Positions 38,743 through 47,408 of a stretch of DNA of 64,000 nt are shown here, piece after piece. Each line of letters starts with the position of its first letter. The stretch's first letter is position 1. Under the pieces are notes generated by a model that did not search any database, was not told where the DNA came from, and saw nothing but the letters and a program-made list of their open reading frames with translations. The stretch is from Marinilactibacillus psychrotolerans (GTDB taxonomy: Bacteria; Bacillota; Bacilli; Lactobacillales; Carnobacteriaceae_A). Where the stretch lies: positions 36,085-100,084 of the forward strand of contig NZ_FMZD01000010.1 of the NCBI RefSeq assembly GCF_900101525.1, written 5' to 3'. The translations under genes and the position numbers were made by a program.

Positions 38743-39513
38743 TCACTGTTCTATATTTTCCCATTTAAAGCTCGCACTGCAATTCGTCAAACCTTGTGTT
38801 CTAATTTTATGAGCAGATATACTAGATTCTTTGTTCTCTGTTATACTTACATAACTTTCAATCATTTGCCCCTCATAAACTTCTTTATCGAATTTTACGT
38901 TTGCATAAATTAACTTATGTTTCTTTAAGAACTCTCCCCCCAATGTATTCAACGTCCAATCAAGATACTTAGAATTATTTACATGCTGATTTGTATCAAT
39001 ATCAAAGTAACGAACGTAAAATGGTTGGAAATAAGCTTTTTCTTCATCAATGTCTAATGGTTTAGGTGTTCTTTTTACCCTTTTATTGAATATAGCTTTA
39101 TAAGGTGTAACAATTTCTTCCGGTAGTCTTGCCATTTTTCTTTTAGTAAAATCAAATAATGCAAAAGTGGAGTGAATCGTAATGAGTACATTCCCTTGTA
39201 AATCCCGAATGATAAAATCACGGTAACAGAACAATTTATTATATTCAGTAGCATACGTCTCAATTTCAATTGTCTCTTTGTTTCTGGGAAAGCGATCAAT
39301 TTCGAATTCATACTGTAATATGATCCAAGAATATCCTTTTTCCTGCATAATCTCTTCGCCTAGTCCTAACGCTTCTGACTGTTCACCAGAGACTTCCAAT
39401 GTTAAGTTCACCAGCATGGGTAAGGTCAGTGTATGTGTGCGGTCACACATGTAGTAACTAATATCTTTTGTATTTCTATATTTTTTCACTGTCATTTTTT
39501 TCCCTACTTTCAT
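38743..39513 (-). CDS. Acyl-ACP thioesterase (FatA-like, double hot-dog)
   Basis: Releases free fatty acid from acyl carrier protein. It has two hot-dog domains. The first has SYYMCDRTHTLTLPMLVNLT and WIILQYEFEIDRFPRNKETI. The second has PFYVRYFDIDTNQHVNNSKY, where the catalytic Asn/His pair is visible. The 256-residue length fits bacterial acyl-ACP thioesterases. I chose the ATG at 39513 (MKVGKKMTVKKY), seven bases after GTGGAG. It is upstream of scrR and read in the same direction, probably without functional relation. Confidence 0.85.
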   Translation of the reverse strand: MKVGKKMTVKKYRNTKDISYYMCDRTHTLTLPMLVNLTLEVSGEQSEALGLGEEIMQEKGYSWIILQYEFEIDRFPRNKETIEIETYATEYNKLFCYRDFIIRDLQGNVLITIHSTFALFDFTKRKMARLPEEIVTPYKAIFNKRVKRTPKPLDIDEEKAYFQPFYVRYFDIDTNQHVNNSKYLDWTLNTLGGEFLKKHKLIYANVKFDKEVYEGQMIESYVSITENKESSISAHKIRTQGLTNCSASFKWENIEQ

Positions 39514-39784
39514 TTCAATCTCCACTTGTAATTTTATCACATATTCAGTAACTCCAGATATTAAATTATAAGTTTTGACTATTCATCGTTATTAAATAAG
39601 AAATTCATGAGATTGTTATCGCTTACTATTTAAAAATATAACCAATTTTATGATAATTGTTGAAGCTTTTTCATCGTTTGTATTAAAATTAGCAAAGCAC
39701 TTTATATCTATAGTAAATAGTTTATTCAATAAACTTTGTAATTTGTAAGATGTAAGGTTCGAAATTATTAAGGAGGATTTATTT

Positions 39785-41320
39785 ATGAGTGATTCTGAAA
39801 AGAACACAAATAAAGGGTTATTAGGGATGATTGAACGAGTGGGTAATAAACTTCCCCATCCTGTTATTATTTTCATTATTTTTGCAATTGGTATTATTTT
39901 TATATCTGAAATTTCAGTTCGTTTAGGGCTAAGCGCTCCTATGACTAATCCTGAAACAGGAGAAAAGGGGGTTATTGAAGCTGTATCCTTGATGAACAGC
40001 GAAGGAATTGCTCATATATTCAACAGTGCTGTTTCAAATTTCACTGGGTTTGCTCCTTTAGGAACAGTTCTAGTGGCTATGCTAGGTGTTGGGGTAGCGG
40101 AGTGGACAGGCTTGATTTCTTCTTCTTTAAAGAAACTATTAAGTAATGTACCAGCATGGTTATTGACTGCTATGGTAGTATTTGCTGGTATTATCTCTAA
40201 TATTGCATCAGATGCTGGGTATGTAGTAGTCGTTCCGCTTGGCGCTATTATGTTTGCTGCTGCGGGTCGCCATCCGATTGCGGGCTTAGCTGCTGCTTTT
40301 GCTGGAGTCTCTGCTGGATTTTCTGCAAATCTGATTTTTGGTCCTACTGATGCTCTATTAGCTGGAATCACAAACGATGCTTTAAGTTCTGCAAATATCG
40401 GATATGAAGTAGAAACTACAGGTAACTGGTACTTTATATTTGTCTCCACTTTTGTATTGACGGGTGTAGGAGCTTTCGTCACTGAAAGATTTGTAGAACC
40501 TAGATTAGGGACTTATGATGGGGACTACAAGCCTACTCAAGATCCTTTGAAGTCTACTGAAAATAAAGGATTATTATATGCTTTACTTACTTTGATTGCC
40601 TTTTTAATTATTATGGGCTTATTAATGATTCCCCAAAATGCGCCGCTTCGAGCACTTGATGAGACTACTGGTCAAATGACCTTAAGCAATTTCTTGTCTA
40701 GTGGTTTACTATTTATGATTTTCTTACTTTTTGCTCTTCCCGGTTTAGCATACGGTATAACAACTGGCAAGATTAAATCTTCTCATGATTTTGTACAAGG
40801 TATGTCTGAATCAATGAGTTCAATGGGTGGATATCTAGTATTAGCATTTTTTGCCGCTCAATTCATTGACTATTTTGCTTATACGAATTTAGGTTCTATT
40901 CTTGCAAGTAATGGGGCCACTTTATTAGAAAATATAGGATTTATCGGTCTACCTTTAATTTTAGCTTTTATTCTATTCACTTCCTTTATCAATCTATTCA
41001 TGGGTTCTGCGAGTGCTAAGTGGGCTATCATGGCTCCAATATTTGCACCAATGATGTATAACCTTAATATTGCTCCGGAAATGACTTTAATGGCTTATCG
41101 TATTGCTGATTCTTCTTCTAATGTAGTTTCTCCTTTAATGAGTTATTTTGCTATGATATTAGTATTTGCGCAAAGATATGATAAAAAAAGCGGACTTGGG
41201 ACGATTATTTCCACTATGATTTACTATACAGTTGCTTTCCTTATAGCATGGTCAGTCTTATTGATCATCTGGTATTCATTCGGATTGCCGTTAGGACCTG
41301 GAGCTCCCGCCACATTATAA
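39785..41320 (+). CDS. abgT: AbgT family transporter (p-aminobenzoyl-glutamate / drug)
   Basis: Membrane transporter of the AbgT family, whose members take up p-aminobenzoyl-glutamate or export sulfonamides. GMIERVGNKLPHPVIIFIIF starts the protein. NIASDAGYVVVVPLGAIMFA and GFSANLIFGPTDALLAGITN are signature loops, and MGSASAKWAIMAPIFAPMMY and RIADSSSNVVSPLMSYFAM the second repeat. The 511 residues include about 11-13 membrane segments. AAGGAGGA precedes the ATG. No AbgA/AbgB amidase pair is adjacent; the M20 protein at 11 kb is separate. Confidence 0.9.
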   Translation: MSDSEKNTNKGLLGMIERVGNKLPHPVIIFIIFAIGIIFISEISVRLGLSAPMTNPETGEKGVIEAVSLMNSEGIAHIFNSAVSNFTGFAPLGTVLVAMLGVGVAEWTGLISSSLKKLLSNVPAWLLTAMVVFAGIISNIASDAGYVVVVPLGAIMFAAAGRHPIAGLAAAFAGVSAGFSANLIFGPTDALLAGITNDALSSANIGYEVETTGNWYFIFVSTFVLTGVGAFVTERFVEPRLGTYDGDYKPTQDPLKSTENKGLLYALLTLIAFLIIMGLLMIPQNAPLRALDETTGQMTLSNFLSSGLLFMIFLLFALPGLAYGITTGKIKSSHDFVQGMSESMSSMGGYLVLAFFAAQFIDYFAYTNLGSILASNGATLLENIGFIGLPLILAFILFTSFINLFMGSASAKWAIMAPIFAPMMYNLNIAPEMTLMAYRIADSSSNVVSPLMSYFAMILVFAQRYDKKSGLGTIISTMIYYTVAFLIAWSVLLIIWYSFGLPLGPGAPATL

Positions 41321-41331
41321 TATATATAAAC

Positions 41332-41372
41332 AAAAACTCACTACGACCGATAAAAGTCTGTAGTGAGTTTTT
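41332..41372. terminator. Bidirectional terminator (abgT / DUF1538)
   Basis: AAAAACTCACTAC pairs with GTAGTGAGTTTTT between convergent genes. Confidence 0.85.
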
Positions 41373-42853
41373 TAACTCTTGTTTAATTTAACTGATCTCA
41401 AATGATAAATAAGACCGAATATTTGCAAACTCAATATTGGCATCAAAGCTACTAATGCAATCATTCCAAAGCCATCTATTAAAATATCAGCTGATGGTGT
41501 CCCTTGTGCTGCACCTTGAATAAAAGCCAGTATGAAAGTAGCGGTCATAGGACCAGAAGCTACTCCTCCTGCATCAAAAGCCATTCCTACAAACACTCTT
41601 GGTACAACAAAACTCAATCCAATGGCCAGTAGATACCCTGGAAGTAAAAAGTGCCATAATTCTAAACCTTCAATAACTATTCTCATGGTTGAGAACAAAA
41701 TTGCTGATCCAACTCCGATAGACAATGTTGATAAGATCGCTGCCGGTTTAATTGATCCAGATGTTACATCGCCGATTTGCTTTGTCAGAACACTTACCGC
41801 AGGTTCAGCTAAAATGCTAACGAACCCTAGTGAAAATCCAACAATAAACAACATAATAATTGAATTTTGTTCAGCCAATGCAAATCCTATCAAACTACCC
41901 ACATTCATAAATCCAGCATTAACGCCTGCTAAAAACACAATTAGTCCTAAAAATACATATCCTAATCCTTTCCAGATACGTTTTAGCTGTCTTCGAGGAA
42001 GTTTCAACTTAAATTTCTGGAAAAGACTAAAAATAATGACTATAGGAGCAATTGCAATAAACACATCAAGCGTTTGACTAATTAGCTCTCTACCAAAATC
42101 AGCAAAAAATCCACTTCCACTTCCTACGCTGATCTCTAACGATCCTGTTAACTCCCCCATTGGCGAGAAAATATTAACGATCATAACGGATAAAATCGCC
42201 CCTGTAGAAGCAATTGCAACCAGGCCAAAGCTATCCTCTTCTGAGGTTTTACTATTTTTCTTAAGCCCTGCAATACCAGTTGATAAAGCTAATAAAAATG
42301 GAACGGTTACCGACCCTGTCGTAGCACCTGAAGCATCGAAAGCAATTGATAAGAATTCAGACGATGTAAAAAATGAAAGGATAAAAATAATTCCGTATGC
42401 TATGGTTAATACGTAAATCAATGAGAGACTATAAACAATCCGTAATAATCCAATAACTACCATAATAGCAATCCCTATTGAAACAACCCCTACGATGAAC
42501 ATACTCGAAACAGCATTTCCGGTGACTGTTCCAATCTGGTTTCCGAGAACAGTTAGACTCGGCTCTGCTGCAGAAATAAAGAAGCCTAAAACCAAACCAG
42601 CAATCACAACTACAATTACTTTATTGGAGAATGCAATTCCCTTTCCCATATTAGTTCCGATCGGGGTAATAGCAATATCAATCCCTACTAGAAAAATTGT
42701 CATACCGATAATAATGGCAACTGCTCCCATTAAAAATCCAAATAGAGCCGAACTTGGTAACGGTACAACCATAAAATGAATCAGCACGACTAAAATTACT
42801 ATAGGAAGCACTGCTCTCAGGACTTCAAAAAATCTTTCTTTGAGTGCATTCAC
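41372..42853 (-). CDS. DUF1538 family membrane protein with internal duplication
   Basis: A 493-residue membrane protein with about 12-14 hydrophobic segments and a central basic loop (about 280-297). It is an internal duplication. AEPSLTVLGNQIGTVT (96-111) recurs as AEPAVSVLTKQIGDVT (349-364), and AFDASGATTGSVT (171-183) as AFDAGGVASGPMT (425-437), both offset by about 254 residues. The FDxxG...G..T and AEP motifs inside membrane regions look like a substrate path, so I read it as a transporter or channel with two pseudo-symmetric halves. The function of DUF1538 is not established. It starts 20 bases after the tandem PII-like gene, so both are co-expressed. Confidence 0.82.
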   Translation of the reverse strand: MNALKERFFEVLRAVLPIVILVVLIHFMVVPLPSSALFGFLMGAVAIIIGMTIFLVGIDIAITPIGTNMGKGIAFSNKVIVVVIAGLVLGFFISAAEPSLTVLGNQIGTVTGNAVSSMFIVGVVSIGIAIMVVIGLLRIVYSLSLIYVLTIAYGIIFILSFFTSSEFLSIAFDASGATTGSVTVPFLLALSTGIAGLKKNSKTSEEDSFGLVAIASTGAILSVMIVNIFSPMGELTGSLEISVGSGSGFFADFGRELISQTLDVFIAIAPIVIIFSLFQKFKLKLPRRQLKRIWKGLGYVFLGLIVFLAGVNAGFMNVGSLIGFALAEQNSIIMLFIVGFSLGFVSILAEPAVSVLTKQIGDVTSGSIKPAAILSTLSIGVGSAILFSTMRIVIEGLELWHFLLPGYLLAIGLSFVVPRVFVGMAFDAGGVASGPMTATFILAFIQGAAQGTPSADILIDGFGMIALVALMPILSLQIFGLIYHLRSVKLNKS

Positions 42854-42873
42854 TATTAATCACCTTCCTATAT

Positions 42874-43542
42874 TTATTGTATTCCTCGTGTTTCGTTAAG
42901 ATCAACTACGAATACAATCCCTTTGTTCGGTTCATTAATATCCTGTTCTCGGCTGATTTTTTGTACGATCTGCTCTACTTGACTCTCCTCAGAGATAATC
43001 AGGATCATTTCTTTTTCAGGCACAATATCCATATTGAATATCCTCTTAGCTTCTTTAGAACCAGAACCGCGTGCTTGAATGATTGTTCCGCCTTGGGCAC
43101 CCGCTTCTTGAGCAAGGTCCATCACATCTTCGGCCTCGCCTTTATTGACTATTGCAAATATCCCCTGATACATTCTTTTATACTCCCTTTCTTCAATTTG
43201 CTGTGTCTTTTCTTGAATAGAACCAGTATAAATCCCTAGTACTTGGCTCAGTGAGAGACGAAAGCCAATTCCTTTATTCTTGACATGCATTTTCTTTTTA
43301 AATGCAATATAATCCAATGCCTCTGTTGCTTGTTTTTCAGGAGCAATTAGTAGAACGACTTCCTTTCTGACTGTATCTAATCCTAATGCTGCTAATACGC
43401 CTTTACTTGACGTTCCTTCGCCATAAAAGACCGTCCCGCCTTCTATCCCTTTTTTTCTTGCTAATTCAATTACTCGATCTGCTTCGTTTGGATTTACTAT
43501 ACAAACGACTAATTCCATTGAATGATTCGTTAATTGCTGCAT
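42874..43542 (-). CDS. Tandem PII-like signalling protein
   Basis: Two ferredoxin-like PII domains in one chain of 222 residues. Repeat 1 has GIEGGTVFYGEGTSSKGVL near 32-50, then NKGIGFRL (89-96). Repeat 2 has GAQGGTIIQARGSGSKEAK near 148-166, then NKGIVFVV (206-213). These correspond to the T-loop base and C-terminal strand of PII. The classical uridylylated Tyr and full T-loop are absent. The start ATG at 43542 lies ten bases after AAAGGAG; an ATG eleven codons upstream is less likely. It forms an operon with the DUF1538 membrane protein, which it may gate in response to a nucleotide or metabolite (inference). Confidence 0.8.
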   Translation of the reverse strand: MQQLTNHSMELVVCIVNPNEADRVIELARKKGIEGGTVFYGEGTSSKGVLAALGLDTVRKEVVLLIAPEKQATEALDYIAFKKKMHVKNKGIGFRLSLSQVLGIYTGSIQEKTQQIEEREYKRMYQGIFAIVNKGEAEDVMDLAQEAGAQGGTIIQARGSGSKEAKRIFNMDIVPEKEMILIISEESQVEQIVQKISREQDINEPNKGIVFVVDLNETRGIQ

Positions 43543-43575
43543 TTTTTTTTGACTCCTTTCACCCATATATCTCAT

Positions 43576-43934
43576 TTAACTAAAAATAACTGATCTATAT
43601 TACCTATGATACCTAGCCAACTTTTTCCTTCCCACCATCAACAACAAGCGGTCTTGAAAAAAATTCAGTCTGCTAAATAAACTGAATATGTAGTATTGAA
43701 TTGAGAAGGATAATGAATTTTAACCTATGACTATTTTATCCGAATGGGTTATTCTAGGGTATTTGCTTAGCTGAGTGTGGGGAAATATCTTATCATTAAA
43801 AGGTAAGAACTGTATCAAACATATAAAATAAAAAGTGTTACTTAACAAGCTTACCATATTCATAGCGAGTTTCTAAAGTAAAAAGCAGCATAACACCAAT
43901 AATCTTTTAGGATAGTTGAAATAGTATAAAAATA
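43576..43934. other. Intergenic region between PII-like gene and ABC-F gene
   Basis: About 360 bp upstream of the PII-like gene (whose promoter it must hold) and downstream of the ABC-F terminator. No ORF of credible coding character and no repeat was recognised. Confidence 0.5.
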
Positions 43935-43964
43935 CGAGAATCTTGAACAATACCAAGATTCTCG
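43935..43964 (-). terminator. Terminator of the ABC-F gene
   Basis: CGAGAATCTTG and CAAGATTCTCG form an 11-bp stem with an 8-nt loop, followed on the minus strand by TATTTTTA. Confidence 0.8.
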
Positions 43965-43979
43965 CATTTAAATGCTATT

Positions 43980-45527
43980 CTAATTATGATTAGCTCTTTT
44001 GTTCAATTCTTTTTTCTTCAAAATTAATTTTTCAAACTGACTTTCCAGTTCCTGAGAAGGTTCAATACTTATTTTTCCTAGAACTGTGGCAATTTCATTT
44101 TCAGTTCTCATCAAATCTTCTTCAATTGAGGTCATTTTTTCTGAATGACCCGAAAGCTGATATTCTCGATAAGTTCCTTCAAATAATTTGATTTGCTTAT
44201 TATCTATGATTAAAAGTCTGTCAGCGATCTGGTTCATAAATCTTCGGTCGTGCGTAACAAAAAGAACGCTTCCTTCGTAAGCTGATAATAAGGTCTCTAA
44301 CGCCTCAATTGCTTTGATATCAAGAAAATTCGTCGGTTCATCTAATACCAGCGTATTGTAATCCCCTACAATTAATTTTGCCAGAGCTACTTTTACTCGC
44401 TCTCCTCCACTTAAAACATGGACGGGTTTATATACCTCTTCTTGCTTAAATAAGAGCTGTGCTAATACAATACGGATCAATGTCTCTGTTTGCACAGATC
44501 CTTCAGCAACATTTTCTAGAATGGTTTTTTTCTCTTTTAAATTACTTAAGTTCTGTGCAAAATAGCCTATTTTCATAGCAGGGGTCTTTTCTATTCCTTC
44601 TGAGCCATGTATTATGTGCTGAACCAGTGTTGTCTTTCCGCTACCATTCTGTCCAACGATCGCTATTTTTTCTCCACCTTTAATAAAAAAGGTTGTTGGT
44701 CTCCATAACGTTTTTTTGGGAACCTGTACACTAAAGTCAGTTACACGCATTATATATTTATTTATAAACTCTCTAGAATTAGGGATTGTCATTTTGATCG
44801 TTTCTGGTTCTTCTGGTTTATCTACTTTTTCTAATTGATCAATTCTCATATCAATTGATTTAGCAGTTTTATAAAGTTTTTGTGCTTTTTTCCGAAAGTA
44901 GAAATGCTTAGATTCATCTGTTATTTTATCTGCTTTATTTTTCTTTTTCTCTACTGCTTCCAGCAACTGTTTTTCCTTTTTCTTGTAAGCATCAAAAGAA
45001 ACCTGTTGCTGTCTGCGTTCTTTTTGCTTTTCTTCTTTATACGTTGAATAGTTTCCAGCATATTCTGTAATTCGTTCATGGCTGATTTCCCATATCTGGT
45101 TACAAGTTTTATCCAAAAAGTCACGGTCGTGAGATACAATAATATATGCCCCTTGATATGCAAGAATTTCTTTTTCAAGCCAATCTACGTGCTCTATATC
45201 TAAATGTGTTGTTGGTTCATCTGCCAATAAAATTCCAGATTTCTCATTTAACACGGAAATAATCGTGCTTGCTGTGACTTCACCGCCGCTTTTTGTTCCT
45301 ATTGCTTCCTTGATTTGAGGAAGGAGCGATATCGATTTCTGACGGTTTACTGTACCCGATTCTGGTTGGGTATTGCCTTTTATAATATTCAGTAAAGTCG
45401 TCTTGCCACTACCATTAGTTCCTACCAAACCAATCCTATCTCCTGGTTCAATTGTTAAATGATCAGCTTCAAATAATGTTCTTTCTCTGACTGAGTGTTT
45501 GATCTGATTTAATTCTAGCCACGCCAT
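43980..45527 (-). CDS. ABC-F ribosome protection protein, Vga-like
   Basis: A soluble twin-ATPase that removes antibiotics from the ribosome. NBD1 has Walker A GTNGSGKTT (36-44), signature TKSGGEVT, and LLADEPTTHLD. The linker (about 190-255) is Lys/Glu-rich and coiled. NBD2 has GQNGSGKTT, LSGGERVKVALAKL and LVLDEPTNFLDIKAIEAL. The C-terminal tail has LGKISIEPSQELESQF, which recalls Vga(A) and the Listeria VgaL group (lincosamide, streptogramin A, pleuromutilin). Start: ATG at 45527 (MAWLELNQI); an in-frame extension of 36 codons reaches into the regulatory leader and is probably not translated as one protein. The resistance spectrum is inferred. Confidence 0.82.
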   Translation of the reverse strand: MAWLELNQIKHSVRERTLFEADHLTIEPGDRIGLVGTNGSGKTTLLNIIKGNTQPESGTVNRQKSISLLPQIKEAIGTKSGGEVTASTIISVLNEKSGILLADEPTTHLDIEHVDWLEKEILAYQGAYIIVSHDRDFLDKTCNQIWEISHERITEYAGNYSTYKEEKQKERRQQQVSFDAYKKKEKQLLEAVEKKKNKADKITDESKHFYFRKKAQKLYKTAKSIDMRIDQLEKVDKPEEPETIKMTIPNSREFINKYIMRVTDFSVQVPKKTLWRPTTFFIKGGEKIAIVGQNGSGKTTLVQHIIHGSEGIEKTPAMKIGYFAQNLSNLKEKKTILENVAEGSVQTETLIRIVLAQLLFKQEEVYKPVHVLSGGERVKVALAKLIVGDYNTLVLDEPTNFLDIKAIEALETLLSAYEGSVLFVTHDRRFMNQIADRLLIIDNKQIKLFEGTYREYQLSGHSEKMTSIEEDLMRTENEIATVLGKISIEPSQELESQFEKLILKKKELNKRANHN

Positions 45528-45858
45528 ATTTATCTTGTCCCTTCTTGTATAAGTGTTTAAACAACAGGATTTTAAGACATCATAAAAGCCTCCTATTCTA
45601 TCTTTTGATAGAACAAGAGGCAAGTAACTTGGCATATTTATACTAAAAAAGCATTAGATCTTTTGGTCGCTCTCTAGCTTTATTATGCGTCACTGCAATC
45701 CTGTACTATCTTGTTTAAGGCATCAAAAATAAAAGTTCTGATTCGAACGTTTTTGCCCTTTCACATTCTGATAATAGGATTAGTTACGCATTGGCTTAGA
45801 AAACACTCCATTCTTTTAAAGTTGAATTTATAATACCGCAGGAATGAAGGCTTGTCAA
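45528..45858 (-). promoter_or_regulatory. Structured leader of the ABC-F gene with promoter and two upstream ORFs
   Basis: The promoter is TTGACA (45858-45853), 17 bases, TATTAT (45835-45830). A first upstream ORF (45811-45761) codes for MECFLSQCVTNPIIRM. Its second half overlaps GGATTAGTTACGCAT (45777-45791), which pairs with ATGCGTCACTGCAATCC (45685-45701). The latter also provides GCAT for a terminator-like hairpin ending in TTTTTT (45690-45645). Further on, a 15-bp hairpin with AAAA loop (45621-45588) hides the AGGAGG of a three-codon ORF (ATGATGTCTTAA, 45583-45572). The layout fits ribosome-mediated attenuation triggered by antibiotic stalling. Confidence 0.65.
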
Positions 45859-45877
45859 CAATCATATGGTAATCAAT

Positions 45878-46033
45878 TTAGTCAAAGTGTACAATTCTAT
45901 ACCAATTGTCCTGATTCGGCTTATAACTGTCTAGATCAAATCCTGATAATGCAAATCCTAGGAAGCTAACTGTAATGCCCAATATAATAAACGATAGACT
46001 CAATTTGACTAAGAATTTTCTCCCAATTTTCAT
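45878..46033 (-). CDS. Short membrane protein, truncated third member of a PadR-DUF1700 operon
   Basis: A 51-residue ORF that starts inside the DUF1700 stop (ATGA overlap), so it is translationally coupled. It has a basic start (MKIGRKFLVK), one membrane segment (LSLSFIILGITVSFLGFAL) and an end SGFDLDSYKPNQDNWYRIVHFD. In other Firmicutes the gene after padR-DUF1700 codes for a DUF4097 protein with just this kind of N-terminus, followed by a beta-helix domain of 200 or more residues. Here the stop comes right after it, and the ABC-F promoter begins 20 bases further. It may be a truncated relic or a genuine small protein. Confidence 0.6.
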   Translation of the reverse strand: MKIGRKFLVKLSLSFIILGITVSFLGFALSGFDLDSYKPNQDNWYRIVHFD

Positions 46034-46626
46034 CTCTTTTCACTCCTTTTGAATAATAATTGATTTTTAAGATGATTGGTCAGATTCTGACTTTTGACGA
46101 TAACTTTTTTACTGATACTAACCGTAAATAAGGTAGCAAGCATCCCTATCCCAAACAAGAGCAATCCTAATCCGAATTGTGTAATCCCTATGTGAAAGCC
46201 ATCCATAAGGGCTAATGGACTAAATACCGTACCCACTAGTCCACCAACTAGTCCTGCAAAGCCGATCGTACCTGTTGTAAGAGGGACACACCAGATAACG
46301 ATATAGATGCTCAATATAATCAAAGCTAAAGCTAATAATAAACTTCCCCATAAAGGAAATCCCAAAATTAACAAAGCCATTAAATAGGGACTGAATTTTT
46401 TGGATATTGGTAAGTTGATTTCTAAAGGCGTTCCTTTAATGGATTCTTTGATCTTTTCTGGACTATCTAATCTACTCACCGCTTCTTCTTCACTTAATCC
46501 TTCTTCCATTAAGTCTAATATCATTTCATCATAGTAATCCACTAACTCCTTAACTTCATTCGGCTTCATAATATAAGATAATTGATTACTAAGCTCTTTA
46601 ATAAACTCTATTCTATTTCTACTCAT
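46030..46626 (-). CDS. DUF1700 family membrane protein
   Basis: A 198-residue protein. A cytosolic helical region (1-75) has MSRNRIEFIKELSNQLSYIM and YDEMILDLMEEGLSEEEAVS, the DUF1700 signature. Three to four membrane segments follow (about 80-175). Members usually sit behind a PadR regulator and before a DUF4097 protein and are thought to take part in envelope stress responses, without firm proof. The gene overlaps both neighbours by four bases. Confidence 0.85.
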   Translation of the reverse strand: MSRNRIEFIKELSNQLSYIMKPNEVKELVDYYDEMILDLMEEGLSEEEAVSRLDSPEKIKESIKGTPLEINLPISKKFSPYLMALLILGFPLWGSLLLALALIILSIYIVIWCVPLTTGTIGFAGLVGGLVGTVFSPLALMDGFHIGITQFGLGLLLFGIGMLATLFTVSISKKVIVKSQNLTNHLKNQLLFKRSEKR

Positions 46627-46937
46627 TCTTCTACACTCCTTTTAATATAGTCATGTATTGCTTCTACTTTTTCCCAAGATTCTAAAAAATTCCGAATACT
46701 TTCTAGTCCATTCGGCTGTATTTTATAATATTTTCTAAGTCGACCATTATGCTCGTTAGAATAGGTCTTGACCTTCCCTTGCGTTTCTAGCCTTTTCAAA
46801 ATAGGATACAAAGTAGATTCCGTTATTGGCAAATGAGATGATACGGTTCTAACAATTTCATATCCATATGAGTCACCATAATTCAGGTTTGCTAAAACAT
46901 AATATTCAATTAATCCTTTTTTTAATTGTGTATCCAC
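46623..46937 (-). CDS. PadR family transcriptional regulator
   Basis: A 104-residue winged-helix repressor. QLKKGLIEYYVLANLNYGDS, YGYEIVRTVSSHLPITESTL and YPILKRLETQGKVKTYSNEH are the PadR fingerprint. The start is GTG at 46937 (VDTQLKKG), nine bases after AAGGAGG; the longer frame begins inside the ribosome site. It is the first gene of padR-DUF1700-short ORF and probably represses its own promoter. Confidence 0.9.
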   Translation of the reverse strand: MDTQLKKGLIEYYVLANLNYGDSYGYEIVRTVSSHLPITESTLYPILKRLETQGKVKTYSNEHNGRLRKYYKIQPNGLESIRNFLESWEKVEAIHDYIKRSVEE

Positions 46938-47075
46938 ACACCCACACCTCCTTATACACAATACTATATATTACATAGTATTAAATAGCAACTATTTCTT
47001 CTTTAAATTTATTCACTCTATTTTTCCTTCATTTATGTGATACAATTTATGGACAAAGTTAAACAAGGAGGGATT

Positions 47076-47348
47076 ATGATTCCCAAAACGAAGCGTAGAT
47101 TACTACAATTATTAGGGTTTATTATTGGGTTACTATTCGGTTTATGGAGACCACAACAAGTACAGCTAATGTTACCGGTACTAGGAATCAGTGTAGGAAT
47201 TGGTTATTTTCTACTTTCTAAAGTCACTACTAATAAGCACAAAGATTTAAGTGAAATCAGATGGTTTATCCCTATTCAAATGATCATGTATTTCATAATC
47301 GGCGGTGCAATCGGCTCTTCTATTTATCTGTATATGGAACTATACTAA
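47076..47348 (+). CDS. Small membrane protein of unknown function
   Basis: A 90-residue protein with three hydrophobic segments (about 10-25, 30-47 and 66-85) separated by KVTTNKHKDLSEIRWF. AAGGAGGGATT sits directly before the ATG at 47076; a longer frame from 47037 is not needed. Family not recognised. It is divergent from padR and ends at a hairpin. Confidence 0.7.
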   Translation: MIPKTKRRLLQLLGFIIGLLFGLWRPQQVQLMLPVLGISVGIGYFLLSKVTTNKHKDLSEIRWFIPIQMIMYFIIGGAIGSSIYLYMELY

Positions 47349-47349
47349 A

Positions 47350-47396
47350 AAAGCTATCTGACTTGGTTCATTTACCTCTGTCAGATAGCCTTTATC
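47350..47396 (+). terminator. Terminator after the small membrane protein gene
   Basis: GCTATCTGAC and GTCAGATAGC pair around a loop of about 17 nt and are followed by CTTTAT. Confidence 0.75.
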
Positions 47397-47408
47397 TTGT
47401 GGTTAATA

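Noticed and set aside
40012..40482. 156-residue minus-strand ORF inside abgT
   Set aside because: Proline/alanine-rich shadow of the AbgT reading frame without its own ribosome site.
45527..45635. 36-codon N-terminal extension of the ABC-F protein
   Set aside because: It lies in the folded leader, is not similar to the family, and MAWLELNQI aligns with the normal ABC-F start. It was treated as regulatory sequence.
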